64,000 bases of DNA. It comes from Alphaproteobacteria bacterium. Lineage in GTDB: Bacteria; Pseudomonadota; Alphaproteobacteria; Caulobacterales; Hyphomonadaceae. Below the pieces are notes generated by a model. That model saw nothing but the letters and a program-made list of their open reading frames with translations. It ran no database searches and had not been told where the DNA came from. Positions 1 to 9,633 of the stretch are shown here, in pieces. The first letter of the stretch is position 1. Every line of letters begins with the position of its first letter. The stretch covers positions 62,001 through 126,000 of the forward strand of contig JAHJYW010000010.1 of NCBI GenBank assembly GCA_018827375.1, in the 5' to 3' direction. The translations under genes were made by a program, and so were the position numbers.

Positions 1-11
1 ATCCTCTTCGT

Positions 12-659
12 ATGACGCAGGTTTGTCTGACATTACCCTCTGCATCAGGCGCCGTAGATATATTACGGGGCGTCGACTTTCGCTGTAGTAGGGGGGAGTC
101 GGTTGCGATCGTCGGACCATCGGGTTCAGGGAAGTCCTCCTTGATATCTGTTGGTGCCGGGCTTGAACGGGCAACATCAGGCCGGGTTGAACTGCTCGGC
201 ACTGATCTTGCCGGCATGAGCGAGGATGCACTTGCCCGGTTGCGCCGGGGCCGTGTGAGCATGGTTTTTCAGTCCTTCCACCTGCTGCCGACCATGACCG
301 CGCTCGATAACGTTCGCGTTGCGCTTGAAATCGCCGGCATGGATGACGCCCTTGCACGGGCAACGGAGACCCTAGCGGCCGTCAATCTGACGTCCCGGCT
401 CACGCATTATCCGGGCCAGCTGTCTGGCGGCGAGCGTCAGCGTGTAGCGGTTGCCCGGGCGCTTGCCTGCGGCCCCGACCTTGTCTTTGCTGATGAGCCA
501 ACCGGCAATCTTGATACCAAGACGGGCGCCGCCGTTGCTGATCTCCTGTTCCGTATAGCCAGTGATCGCGGGGCAACCCTGGTCCTGGTCACGCATGATA
601 CGGCCCTCGCAGCGCGCGCCGACAGGACGGTGAACATGCTCGACGGTCAGCTGGTATGA
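12..659 (+). CDS. ABC transporter ATP-binding protein, YbbA/LolD-like
   Basis: The protein is the cytoplasmic ATPase that would power the FtsX-type permease encoded next. It carries Walker A GPSGSGKSS (residues 35-43), the signature LSGGERQR and Walker B LVFADEPTGNLD, in the order and spacing of the MacB/LolD/YbbA subfamily (about 220-230 aa). The stop codon overlaps the permease start by 4 bp (ATGA), so the two are co-translated. No ribosome binding site is visible before the ATG and the frame is open to the window edge. Because YbbA proteins usually have several more N-terminal residues, the true start may lie outside the window. The likely role is envelope lipid or lipoprotein handling or export of small substrates; the substrate cannot be read from the sequence. 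Confidence 0.9.
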   Translation: MTQVCLTLPSASGAVDILRGVDFRCSRGESVAIVGPSGSGKSSLISVGAGLERATSGRVELLGTDLAGMSEDALARLRRGRVSMVFQSFHLLPTMTALDNVRVALEIAGMDDALARATETLAAVNLTSRLTHYPGQLSGGERQRVAVARALACGPDLVFADEPTGNLDTKTGAAVADLLFRIASDRGATLVLVTHDTALAARADRTVNMLDGQLV

Positions 660-3178
660 ACAGGCTGGCCCTGACCATTGCAGCGCGCGAACTTGCCGGG
701 GGGCTGCGCGGCTTTGCAATCTACCTTGCCTGCATTGCGCTTGGTGTTTTTGCGATTGCCGCGGCCGGATCAGTCACCGAGGGATTTAGCCGGGGGCTGG
801 TGTCTGAAGCGCGCACAATGCTTGGCGGAGACGCCATGTTTACAGCGGCCCAGCGCCGCGCGACCCCTGAAGAAAAGGCCTGGATGGACGCCCGCGCCAA
901 GGTGTCTGAGCTCATCAGCCTGAATGTCATGGGAGAGGTCGGAGAGCTGCGCCGCCAGGTTGATGTCCGGGCCGTCGATGCGAACCATCCGCTGATCGGC
1001 GCAGATACGGTCTCCGGCGCTCGGGATCTTGATGAAGCGCTGGCCTTTCAAGACGGGCGTTGGGGTGTTGCCGTCACGCCATCCCTCCTTGATGAATTCA
1101 ATGTCAAGATTGGTGACGAGATCCAGCTGGGAAGTATTACGGCCATCATTCGCGCGAGACTTGATGGTGTGGCGGATGGGATTGGCAGGCCTGGAGCATT
1201 TGGCCCAGAAGCAACGATCCGCATTGCCGCGCTGGAAGAGGCGGGGCGCCTGACTGATGGCCAGCTCTTTAGATCGCGTTACCGGCTATTGCTTCCGGCA
1301 GGCGTGACGGGCGATGAAATCTCTAAAGCGGCAGAGGAAGACTGGGGCACAAGCGGTCTTCGTTATCGCGGGCCCGAAGATGCGATTGATGGGCTGCAGC
1401 GCCTGCTTGAAATGTTGAATACATTCCTTTCCGTGATCGGCATCGCCGCCCTCGTCGCGGGCGGTGTGGGAATTGCGCAGGCCAGCACGGCATTCCTGCA
1501 AAGCCGGGTTCCGTCAATTGCCGCTTTCAAGGCGCTCGGCGCACAGGCATCGACAATTCGCATGGCTTACCTGATCCAGCTCGGATCGCTTGCACTGCTC
1601 GGCGCGCTAATTGGTGTGGCTCTTGGCGCGGCGATGCCATTTATGCTGGCGCTGTTTGTCGGCGACAGGATTCCCTTGCCGACGATATTGACGATCTATC
1701 CATGGCCTCTTTTACAAGCAGTTTTGCTTGGCCTCCTGGCCGCTGCAATGTTTGCCTTTCCTCCGCTCGGGCGGGCGCGGGCGACCCGTCCGGCGGCGCT
1801 GTTTCGAACCCTTGGCGCCGAAGACCAGGCAAGGGTTCCCAAGTTCGAAATGATCGCGTCGATTTGCGCGGGAGTTGGTTTGTTCGCCCTTGCGGTTCTG
1901 ACAAGTGCAACGCCGTTAATCACGGTGCTCCTGCTCGTCGGGGCCGCTATTGCCTGGTTCTTCTTTCTGGGTCTTGCGCGGCTCATTCGGTTCAGCGCCC
2001 GGCGGATCGTTGGTGCGCGGAAGGGTTTTTCCAGACTGGTTCTGGCCAACCTTGGCGGGCCGGGGTCGCTTGCCCCAACCGTCGCGCCCGCATTGGGTCT
2101 CGGGCTCGCCCTTCTGGTCTTTGTCGTCACAATTCAGGCGAATATTCTTCGTCAGGTCAACGAAACGGCGGCGACAAACCTGCCGTCGCTTTTTGTTACG
2201 CAGATCCCGAATGTCGGGATCGATGCTTTCGACCAGCTCATGGCGGGGCAGGGAGTTGATATCGGTGCTCCGGAAAGCTTTCGCCGTATCCCCTTCGTCA
2301 TCGGCCGCGTTGTCTCCCTCAAAGGGGAGCCACTTGACGAAGATAGCGTCGCCCGTTCCGAACGTTGGGTCGTCGAGGGTGAAACACAAATGCCCTATAT
2401 CGCCCGCCAGCCGCCAGAGGCCGATCTCGTCGAGGGTGAGTGGTGGCCGGAGGATTATACAGGACCGCTTCTGGTCTCCGTCGAAGCAGACGCGGCGCGA
2501 GGCTTGGGCATTGCGATAGGAGATACGATCGGGTTTCGCGTATTTGGGCGGGATATTGAAGGAACAATCGTATCTCTCCGAAAGGTCGACTGGGGCAGCT
2601 TTGGCGCGAATTCGGCATTTATTCTGTCGCCGGGAACACTTGAGGCTGCGCAACCGCAGCACATTGCAATCGTCCGTACGGATCCTGAACAGGAGCCTGA
2701 GATAATCCGGGCATTGTCTGGGGCATTTCCTGACGTGGTTGTCTTTCAGACCCGGGCCGCGTTGGCGGCAGCCGGACGTATTCTCGGAAATATTTCAATT
2801 GCGATCACTGCGGCGGCCAGCATTGTCCTTCTGGCTGGTCTCCTTGTCCTGCTGGGGGCTTTTGCTGCCATGGCGCGACAGAGGCGCAGCGAAGCCGCAC
2901 TTTTGAAGACTTTCGGTGCAAGCCGGGCGCAAGTGCTCGGATTGTATTCGGCCGAGTTTGCGGTTTCAGGCGCAGTGGCGAGTTTGTTTGGATCGGGCAT
3001 AGGTGTGGCGGCTGCCTGGCCAGTTGTAACACTGCAATTTGAGGCTGAATGGGCAACGCCGTGGGGCGCAGTCGGCCTCGTTGCAGCCGCGGCTATCCTG
3101 GTCGCTGCAATTGGCGGCCTGCTTGTTGGGCTCCTCACCTTGTCGCATTCACCGGCGCGTGTGCTCCGCGACTTCTAA
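656..3178 (+). CDS. FtsX-like ABC transporter permease, YbbP-like
   Basis: This 840-residue membrane protein is the partner of the preceding ATPase. It has an N-terminal membrane segment (about residues 18-40), a large extracytoplasmic region, an FtsX core of three helices (about 255-375), further hydrophobic segments around 400-445 and 475-495, a second periplasmic region, and a C-terminal FtsX core (about 715-835). This two-FtsX-domain arrangement of 800-850 aa is typical of YbbP. Such permeases generally act as mechanotransmission devices rather than classical channels. The family is established; the substrate is unknown. In E. coli the pair sits beside the thioesterase/lysophospholipase tesA, and that side of the locus is outside the window. 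Confidence 0.88.
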   Translation: MNRLALTIAARELAGGLRGFAIYLACIALGVFAIAAAGSVTEGFSRGLVSEARTMLGGDAMFTAAQRRATPEEKAWMDARAKVSELISLNVMGEVGELRRQVDVRAVDANHPLIGADTVSGARDLDEALAFQDGRWGVAVTPSLLDEFNVKIGDEIQLGSITAIIRARLDGVADGIGRPGAFGPEATIRIAALEEAGRLTDGQLFRSRYRLLLPAGVTGDEISKAAEEDWGTSGLRYRGPEDAIDGLQRLLEMLNTFLSVIGIAALVAGGVGIAQASTAFLQSRVPSIAAFKALGAQASTIRMAYLIQLGSLALLGALIGVALGAAMPFMLALFVGDRIPLPTILTIYPWPLLQAVLLGLLAAAMFAFPPLGRARATRPAALFRTLGAEDQARVPKFEMIASICAGVGLFALAVLTSATPLITVLLLVGAAIAWFFFLGLARLIRFSARRIVGARKGFSRLVLANLGGPGSLAPTVAPALGLGLALLVFVVTIQANILRQVNETAATNLPSLFVTQIPNVGIDAFDQLMAGQGVDIGAPESFRRIPFVIGRVVSLKGEPLDEDSVARSERWVVEGETQMPYIARQPPEADLVEGEWWPEDYTGPLLVSVEADAARGLGIAIGDTIGFRVFGRDIEGTIVSLRKVDWGSFGANSAFILSPGTLEAAQPQHIAIVRTDPEQEPEIIRALSGAFPDVVVFQTRAALAAAGRILGNISIAITAAASIVLLAGLLVLLGAFAAMARQRRSEAALLKTFGASRAQVLGLYSAEFAVSGAVASLFGSGIGVAAAWPVVTLQFEAEWATPWGAVGLVAAAAILVAAIGGLLVGLLTLSHSPARVLRDF

Positions 3179-3440
3179 TGGCTGGAGTCGCGCCGGGTAT
3201 TGTCAGGCCAAAAAGTGTTCAGCGTCCATGAGAGGCGGCCCGCAATGGCAGCGGAAATTGGGTGAAGGATTCGTCCAAATTCTCGCCTGGCGACACTCTC
3301 GTTGGCGGACTGTGGGCCACGACGAAAAAGAGCTGGAAGCCTAAGTCACAATGAAGCAGGAATAAGGCTCCGCGGAGAATGTTCAGCATCACAAAAAGCC
3401 TATTGAAAATTACATCTTCCAATTCGACGAATAGAGATTT

Positions 3441-6400
3441 CTAGTGGAAATCACGGCTTGGGGGGATGATGCGGGTATCTCTGGGGTGGCCTCCGCCGGT
3501 GCGGCTTTTTTTCACGCTTCTGGTATCGGTTTGCGGTCGTGAGACTTCGTCCGGGCGTGCGAGGATGCCCTTGAGTGGATCTTGCAAGTGATCCTCGGAC
3601 AAGAGCGCAAGTTCGCTCGTGCAATCAATCAACTGTTCTGCAATGATGTGAGTAACATTGTCTGCGGTTTGTACGCGACCTTTCACGTGGATAATGCGGG
3701 CGCGCATCACGACTGAGCGGAATCGTTCCATCACGCGTGGCCAGACGACAAGGTTTGCGACACCGGTCTCATCTTCCAGAGTGATGAAAACGGTGCCGCT
3801 GGCTGTGCCAGGGCGTTGCCGGACCAAGACGACGCCAGATGTCTGGATACGTTGGCCATTCGGCTGGCTGATAGCCGCTTTCGTGCTCAATATATTGCGT
3901 GATTCATGCAGGGCGCGCAGGAAATGCATGGGATGATTTTTCAGGGAGAGGCGGGTTGTCTGATAATCCTGAAGCACATGCTCTGACGGGGGAATTGGCG
4001 GAAGTGAAACGGGGGCTTCCTCGCTCTGTTCGGCCACATCTGCTGCCGCGAATAGTGGCAGGACGTGACTTGCCGCTTCGCCGCGCACCTTCCACAATGC
4101 GTCTCGTCTGGAGAGGCTCATGGAGCCGAAAGAATCTGCGGCAGCGAGGCGCTCCAGCACGCTTCGCGGCAAGCAGGTGCGGCGTATGAGGGTGTCTGGC
4201 GTGTCATAGCCAGCGCCCCGTCTCTCCATCAGGATTTCCATGTCATTTTTTGATATCCCGTCGACTTGTCGGAAGCCGAGGCGCAGGGCGAATTTGCCTT
4301 CGTCGTTTTCCAATGGCTCCAGCGTATTGTCCCAATCGGAATAGTTCACATCCACAGGGCGAACGTCGACGCCATGTTCCTGTGCGTCGCGGACAATCTG
4401 GGCAGGCGCATAAAAACCCATTGGTTGGCTATTCAGAAGCGCAGCGCAGAAAACATCTGGGTGGTGACATTTTATCCATGAGGATACGTACACGAGCAAG
4501 GCAAAGGAGGCCGCATGGCTTTCCGGGAAGCCGTATTCGCCAAACCCCTTGATCTGTTCGAAACATCCCCTTGCGAAGTTGGGATCATAGCCACGCCTGA
4601 TCATCCGTCCGACCAGCATGTCTTCATAATTATGGATCGTGCCGACATTTCGGAAAGTGGCCATGGCGCGGCGCAGGCCATTGGCTTCATCCGCCGAGAA
4701 CTTGGCGGCATCCATCGCGATCTGCATGGCCTGTTCCTGAAACAGCGGTACGCCCTCTGTTCGTTCGAGGATAGATTGCAACTCGTCCGGCGGGCCGTGT
4801 TCCGATGAGGGACTGGGGAAGCTGACCAGCTCGATTCCTTTGCGCCGCCTGAGATAAGGGTGGACCATGTTGCCCTGAATAGGGCCGGGTCGTACGATCG
4901 CCACTTCGATTACAAGGTCGTAGAATTCGCGGGGCCTGAGGCGCGGCAGCATCGCCATCTGCGCACGGCTTTCAACCTGGAAGACGCCGATACTGTCACC
5001 CCTGCAGAGCATGTCGTAAGTCGCAGTATCGTCATTATCGATGCTGGCAAGATCATGTCTTATGCCCTTGTGTGCATCAAGCAGATCAAATGCCTTGCGT
5101 ATACAGGTCAGCATGCCGAGCGCCAGAACATCTACTTTCATGATACCGAGTGCGTCGATATCGTCCTTGTCCCATTCGATGAAGGTTCGCCTTTCCATGG
5201 CGGCATTTCCAATAGGAACAGTTTCGATGAGGGGTGCGCGCGTCAGAACAAAGCCGCCGACATGTTGGGAGAGGTGCCGCGGGAAGCCGAGCAGCTGACG
5301 GGAGAGCTGGACGGCACGGCGGATCAGTGGATTAGCGGGATCGAGCCCTGCTTCGGAGATCCGTTTGTCAGGCAGCTCGTCGCTCCAGCTGCCCCAGACA
5401 CCTTTTGCGAGTGCAGTCGAGATATCTTCGCTAAGCCCGAGGGCCTTGCAGACGTCACGGATAGCCGAGCGCGAACGATAGGAAATGACGGTGGCGGTCA
5501 GCGCAGCGCGCTCGCGTCCATACCGGGCGTATACGTACTGGATGACTTCTTCACGTCGCTCGTGCTCGAAATCAACGTCGATGTCCGGCGGCTCCTTCCG
5601 CTCTCTTGAGAGGAAGCGCGCAAACAGGAGTTTTGTGATGGTAGGGTCAACACTTGTGATGCCGAGACAGTAGCAGACTGCGGAATTGGCGGCCGATCCG
5701 CGACCCTGGCAAAGGATGCCCTGGCTGCGCGCCCATAGAACAATGTCGTGCACGGTGAGGAAATAGGGCGCGTATTCGAGTTGCGCGATGATGACGAGTT
5801 CCTTCTCGATCTGTGCAGTTACTGCCTCAGGAACGCCTACAGGATAGCGCCACTGGGCACCGGCCCACGCAAGACGTTCTAGGTGGCCTTGTGGCGTAGA
5901 GCCCGGTGGGACGGGTTCGTCCGGGTATTCGTAGGCGAGTTCGTCAAGACTGAAGCGGCATTTCTCCATGACACTAAGTGTGCGCGCTATGGCCGGTTCA
6001 AAGCCACTGAAGAGACGGGTCATTTCTCTCGTACTTTTCAGGTGACGTTCGGCGTTTGCTTCGAGATGGAAACCGGCCGTATCTATTGTGCAGTGTTCGC
6101 GGATGCAGGTCAGTATATCCTGAAGCGGCCTGCGCTCCGGTATGTGGTAGAGCGCATCATTTACGGCGATCAGTGGGGCGCCGGAAAACGTGCCGATCTC
6201 GGCGAGGCGTGCAAGACGCTCGCGATTGCGCCCGGAATAAGCGGGGCGCGCGGCAAGAAAAACGCGTTCTGGGGCGGTGGTTGCGATGGTTTTAAGCTGG
6301 TCCGCAAACCCGATAGACATCGTCTCCGGTGGGATGACGATCAGAATCTGTCCCTCGCTTGCGCTGAGGATGTCCGTGAGCGTGATGAGGCACTCTCCTT

Positions 6401-6710
6401 TGGCGGCCTCTTGCTTCATCTTGCCTTCAGAGAGAAGGCGCGAGAGCCGACCATAGGCTGCCCTGTCCATAGGGTAGGCAAGGATCTCAGGTCCCTCAAT
6501 GGGCACGAGGCGCGCGCCGACCAGCAGGCGCACGCCAGCCTCCCTTGCCGCCACATGCGCACGCACGACTCCAGAGAGTGTGTTCCTGTCAGCAATGCCG
6601 ATTGCCGCGAGGCCCAAGTCGGCCGCGCGCTTGACGTACTCTGCAGCATGGCTCGCACCGCGAAGGAAGGAGAAGTTCGTCGTAACGGCAAGTTCGGCAT
6701 ACGCGCTCAT
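3441..6710 (-). CDS. dnaE2: error-prone DNA polymerase III alpha subunit DnaE2 (ImuC)
   Basis: DnaE2 is the damage-inducible C-family polymerase of the ImuA-ImuB-DnaE2 mutasome, which carries out mutagenic bypass of DNA lesions. The 1089-residue length matches DnaE2 rather than the longer replicative DnaE1. An N-terminal PHP domain starts around residues 5-60. The palm aspartates lie in DIDVD (376-380), and the helix-hairpin-helix and C-terminal OB-fold (about 945-1040, around SGVVLVRQRPGTASGTVF) follow. The start ATG overlaps the imuB stop by 4 bp, so translation is coupled. It is the last gene of the cassette. Downstream, 3179-3440 separates it from the convergent permease gene, and I see no strong hairpin there. 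Confidence 0.96.
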   Translation of the reverse strand: MSAYAELAVTTNFSFLRGASHAAEYVKRAADLGLAAIGIADRNTLSGVVRAHVAAREAGVRLLVGARLVPIEGPEILAYPMDRAAYGRLSRLLSEGKMKQEAAKGECLITLTDILSASEGQILIVIPPETMSIGFADQLKTIATTAPERVFLAARPAYSGRNRERLARLAEIGTFSGAPLIAVNDALYHIPERRPLQDILTCIREHCTIDTAGFHLEANAERHLKSTREMTRLFSGFEPAIARTLSVMEKCRFSLDELAYEYPDEPVPPGSTPQGHLERLAWAGAQWRYPVGVPEAVTAQIEKELVIIAQLEYAPYFLTVHDIVLWARSQGILCQGRGSAANSAVCYCLGITSVDPTITKLLFARFLSRERKEPPDIDVDFEHERREEVIQYVYARYGRERAALTATVISYRSRSAIRDVCKALGLSEDISTALAKGVWGSWSDELPDKRISEAGLDPANPLIRRAVQLSRQLLGFPRHLSQHVGGFVLTRAPLIETVPIGNAAMERRTFIEWDKDDIDALGIMKVDVLALGMLTCIRKAFDLLDAHKGIRHDLASIDNDDTATYDMLCRGDSIGVFQVESRAQMAMLPRLRPREFYDLVIEVAIVRPGPIQGNMVHPYLRRRKGIELVSFPSPSSEHGPPDELQSILERTEGVPLFQEQAMQIAMDAAKFSADEANGLRRAMATFRNVGTIHNYEDMLVGRMIRRGYDPNFARGCFEQIKGFGEYGFPESHAASFALLVYVSSWIKCHHPDVFCAALLNSQPMGFYAPAQIVRDAQEHGVDVRPVDVNYSDWDNTLEPLENDEGKFALRLGFRQVDGISKNDMEILMERRGAGYDTPDTLIRRTCLPRSVLERLAAADSFGSMSLSRRDALWKVRGEAASHVLPLFAAADVAEQSEEAPVSLPPIPPSEHVLQDYQTTRLSLKNHPMHFLRALHESRNILSTKAAISQPNGQRIQTSGVVLVRQRPGTASGTVFITLEDETGVANLVVWPRVMERFRSVVMRARIIHVKGRVQTADNVTHIIAEQLIDCTSELALLSEDHLQDPLKGILARPDEVSRPQTDTRSVKKSRTGGGHPRDTRIIPPSRDFH

Positions 6711-8308
6711 GCGAACAATCCCTGCAAGAACCAGTCTGGCGTCCTGCCGCGCCCATCGCCATATAGTCCCTCACGGAAAAGCCAGTAGCGCCGCCCCTCC
6801 GCATCTTCGACCCGATAGTAGTCCCTCGCGCGGGGCAGATTCCGCTGTTCTCCCGGCGCAGGCGGCAGGTAGGTCCACCATTCCGGCGCTATCCGTTCCG
6901 GCCCGTCTGCCCGCGTGACGCGACGTACAACTCTGCGCCAGACAAAGCGTAGCGGTGGTCCGTCCGGCATTTCAGAGATCACTTGCACCTGCTCGGGGTG
7001 ATCAAACATGCGGATGGGACGCAGGCCATGCATGGTGACCCTATGAGAGGTGCAATTGGGGATTTCGCCTGTGAAAGGTCTGGTCTCTTCGGCCATATCC
7101 ACCGGATGGTGGCTAATCGGCACTGTGACTGTGACGCTACCTTCGCCAAGGCGAGCATTGATCCGGTCTGCCAAGATGGCGAGCGCGGATTCGTCCACAT
7201 CGGTCTGAACCAGATCGCCTGAGAGGGGACGGCTACCAAGTGCCATGGGAGCCGTGCGGAGCGCCTCGAGTTGTAGCGTATCAATTCCAAAGCCGGGGTC
7301 GATCCGATCTGTTTTCTCATGAAAAAGACGCAGCACATGATTGCACGCGTAGACTGGGCGGGCCGTATTGACGCCTATGCTATTGACGCGTCCATCCGAA
7401 AGGACGGCCCGGAAGACAAAAGTCTGCGCGCCCAGCCCTTCAGTCGCGAGCGCTTTGGAAAGCCTGTCCGCAAGCATGGCAAGACCAGCGTTGATGCCCG
7501 TTACATCTGTCAGCGGCTCCGGGCAGGACAAACCTACGGAGTGATCCGGAAGAGGTCGGAATGGCTCAAAAGGCTCGGGGCGCTTGCCGAGAGCCTGGTC
7601 GAGCCGTAGGCAGACGGCCTCTGCCACTTCATGCGAGTGAAATCTCCGTGCCAGTGCTTTCCGGTCGATTTCATAGAGTTGCCCGATCCGCGTCAGGCCA
7701 AAGCGGCGGAGCAAAGTGAGCGTTTTGCCGGAAAGCCGCAGCGCACTAACGGGTAGATCAAAAAGACCATCTCGCTCGTCTCCAGATGGCAGGATAGCTG
7801 GAGATTGTACTCCAGCCTTCTTGTGGGCGAGAGCGTAGGCCGCGCCCCGTGTGCCGGCAAAGGCCAGCCGGTGGCCATAGCCCGCCTTGTCTAGACTATG
7901 TGAAAGCTCGCGGGCCATTAGCGCTTCGCCGTCGAACAGGTGATCGCAGCCCGTTGTCTCGAGGATGAGCGCATCCGCCTCATCGAGCGCGATGAGGGGG
8001 GAAAAACGTACGAGGCGGGTCGCCAAGGCTATCAATGCTCTCTCGTCACTCTTGCGATCAATTTCTTCGGTGAGCAGGTGGGGCAGGGTGGCGCGCGCAT
8101 CGGATAAGCGCAGGCCAGGGTATAAACTGGCTGCGCGTGCAGCCTCGTTCGCCACGGCAATGACGAGTCCTTGAGCCGATTTTTCATACAAGACAAAGGG
8201 CTTGGGCTTAGCCCGCCTTGAGCTGCTGGAAGTTTCCTGCCGAAGACGTACGCGGCGTAAGCGGTCCAACGACCATTCCGGAAACCACACAAAGAGATAG
8301 CGTCTCAT
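6707..8308 (-). CDS. imuB: ImuB, catalytically inactive Y-family polymerase-like protein
   Basis: ImuB is the hub of the mutasome: it binds the beta clamp, DnaE2 and ImuA but does not polymerise. The protein begins MRRYLFVWFPEWSLDRLRR. The metal-binding Asp expected in the first Y-family motif is replaced (VWFPEWSLD), and the second motif region reads ALDEADALILETTG, three residues longer than the catalytic SIDEAYLD-type loop. Both points fit a non-catalytic ImuB. I chose the ATG at 8308 (or the adjacent one at 8311), where the conserved N-terminus begins; the frame stays open to 8410. The 5' end overlaps imuA by about 100 bp in another frame, and the stop overlaps the dnaE2 start. About 533 aa. 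Confidence 0.93.
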   Translation of the reverse strand: MRRYLFVWFPEWSLDRLRRVRLRQETSSSSRRAKPKPFVLYEKSAQGLVIAVANEAARAASLYPGLRLSDARATLPHLLTEEIDRKSDERALIALATRLVRFSPLIALDEADALILETTGCDHLFDGEALMARELSHSLDKAGYGHRLAFAGTRGAAYALAHKKAGVQSPAILPSGDERDGLFDLPVSALRLSGKTLTLLRRFGLTRIGQLYEIDRKALARRFHSHEVAEAVCLRLDQALGKRPEPFEPFRPLPDHSVGLSCPEPLTDVTGINAGLAMLADRLSKALATEGLGAQTFVFRAVLSDGRVNSIGVNTARPVYACNHVLRLFHEKTDRIDPGFGIDTLQLEALRTAPMALGSRPLSGDLVQTDVDESALAILADRINARLGEGSVTVTVPISHHPVDMAEETRPFTGEIPNCTSHRVTMHGLRPIRMFDHPEQVQVISEMPDGPPLRFVWRRVVRRVTRADGPERIAPEWWTYLPPAPGEQRNLPRARDYYRVEDAEGRRYWLFREGLYGDGRGRTPDWFLQGLFA

Positions 8309-8939
8309 CATTCCACTCAACTTCAAAAGTCCGGCCTGAGACCGAAGGTGCGATCCGGCACCTTTCAAGACTTGCGCTCCAGCGAGGTCGGCCCGGCGCC
8401 CGCGGATCATAGGGATTGGGTGTGGAAGGACGTGTCGATATTCGCCAGCGGGTTGCTGCAGCAGTTGCGCCTTCGCATCGGTAGGGGAGTATCAGGGTTA
8501 CGGGTACGCCGTGGCGCTCTGATGCCAAGGCAAGTCTACGGGTTGCGGTAAAGTCAGCCACGTCAACTTCAGCAATAACATGACTCACCGCACCGGAGAT
8601 TACTGCTTCTTCCGCGGCCCATAACGCATCACGGGCAGGGCGAGTAGCAAGGCTTAGGCAGCGGATCTTTCCTCTGGTCATTTCCTGCAAGGCGGATTCG
8701 GAAAGGCTCCCCATGTCTCGCCGCGTGCTGGATTGCGATATCCAGAAGAGAGCTTGCGGACGCGTGGCTTTCGTTGCCGTCAAGACGAAGCCTGTTACGG
8801 CAGCCCTGTCTCCATAAGCTCTCTCAAGCACTTCATGTAAGCCATGCGCGCCCAGCCCATACGGGAAGGTGACATCGCTAGTCGCAGGTGCGTTTAATTG
8901 GCGGATCAAGCCTTTGGATTTAAGCAGGGCAAGGTCCAT
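8208..8939 (-). CDS. imuA: ImuA, RecA/SulA-like mutasome protein
   Basis: This 243-residue protein is the first gene of the mutasome operon. ImuA proteins are RecA-fold relatives that associate with ImuB and RecA during DNA-damage mutagenesis. Supporting stretches are LGAHGLHEVLERAYGD near the N-terminus and an RLALASERHGVPVTLILP segment in the middle, together with position directly upstream of imuB and dnaE2. The ATG at 8939 has an AGGAAG ribosome binding site 5-6 bases upstream. The last ~34 codons overlap the first codons of imuB in a different frame. SOS control would be expected from the family, but no canonical alphaproteobacterial LexA box (GTTC-N7-GTTC) is visible upstream. Confidence 0.88.
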   Translation of the reverse strand: MDLALLKSKGLIRQLNAPATSDVTFPYGLGAHGLHEVLERAYGDRAAVTGFVLTATKATRPQALFWISQSSTRRDMGSLSESALQEMTRGKIRCLSLATRPARDALWAAEEAVISGAVSHVIAEVDVADFTATRRLALASERHGVPVTLILPYRCEGATAAATRWRISTRPSTPNPYDPRAPGRPRWSASLERCRIAPSVSGRTFEVEWNDETLSLCVVSGMVVGPLTPRTSSAGNFQQLKAG

Positions 8940-9633
8940 GTGTTCTTCCTGTTCCGATAATACTCGGGAGGGGCGTGACCCTTAACCGCTCCTCGCGCTC
9001 TCTACAGCTTCACGGGTGGCCACCGTTTAAGGGCATCATGGTTTGAGTAGCCGATATGATTGTGGAGAGTGCAAATTACTGAATCCAGTTTTATAACAAT
9101 CTTTGTACAGATTGAATGATTTCCAAATGTAGTAAAAGGTCATATGTAATCGATCAGGTTCGTTAGGCCCGCCGCGAAGTCGGTGGTCCTTTGAACGCTT
9201 TTGAAGCGAGCTGCGAACAGGTCGCTCTGGAAGTGCGGGATCGTGATCGCAGAGGATAAGTTATTCTTTGGTTGGGCTGCAGGGCGTTTGCTGAATGGCT
9301 CGGTGGCTTGGTGCATCTTAAGCGGTCTCTAAGGGTATGCGGCCATAAGTGCATACAAAAAAGAACAAATCAAGAACAAAATACGCAGACTTCCTGTGCA
9401 GGATGGTCAGCGGAAAAGATTTCGATGCAGCTAGCCCGCGCGATAATCTCAGAAAATGAGCGAACAAGTTCTCTCTCTGAAGACATTACATGCACTCATC
9501 CGGCTAGCCGGATGATAAATACCCGCGCCCTACTGTCACTTGCGGTCTCGATGAGCCTGTGAGCGCCCGGGGCTTGAGGTGGAAAATCTCTATCTCGGTT
9601 TCCATCCATTGCTAAAGCCCTGAAGGAGCAAAT
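8940..9633. other. 694 bp intergenic region between imuA and the symporter gene
   Basis: No convincing gene is present; short open frames here lack family resemblance and good ribosome binding sites. It should hold the imuA promoter and the 3' end of the symporter operon. Two symmetric elements are visible: CAATCT-N6-AGATTG at 9097-9114, about 160 bp upstream of imuA, and a perfect 20-bp palindrome at 9496-9515. A direct GTTC-N5-GTTC repeat at 8942-8954 overlaps the imuA ribosome binding site; its spacing is wrong for a standard LexA box. Confidence 0.6.
9496..9515. repeat. perfect 20-bp palindrome
   Basis: TCATCCGGCTAGCCGGATGA is identical to its own reverse complement over all 20 bases. 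It lies about 120 bp past the stop of the symporter gene. As RNA it could fold an 8-bp stem with a CTAG loop, but no U-tract follows on either strand. It may therefore be a protein-binding site or a weak terminator. Only the symmetry is certain. Confidence 0.6.

Noticed and set aside
5883-6788. A 301-codon plus-strand open frame inside dnaE2
   Set aside because: Antisense to conserved PHP-domain coding sequence; no motifs and no ribosome binding site.
8942-8954. GTTC-N5-GTTC as a LexA box for imuA
   Set aside because: The known alphaproteobacterial box has seven spacer bases; this one coincides with the ribosome binding site and is probably chance.
9272-9562. Possible 96-aa plus-strand gene in the imuA-symporter gap
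   Set aside because: No family features and it contains the 20-bp palindrome; non-coding is more likely.
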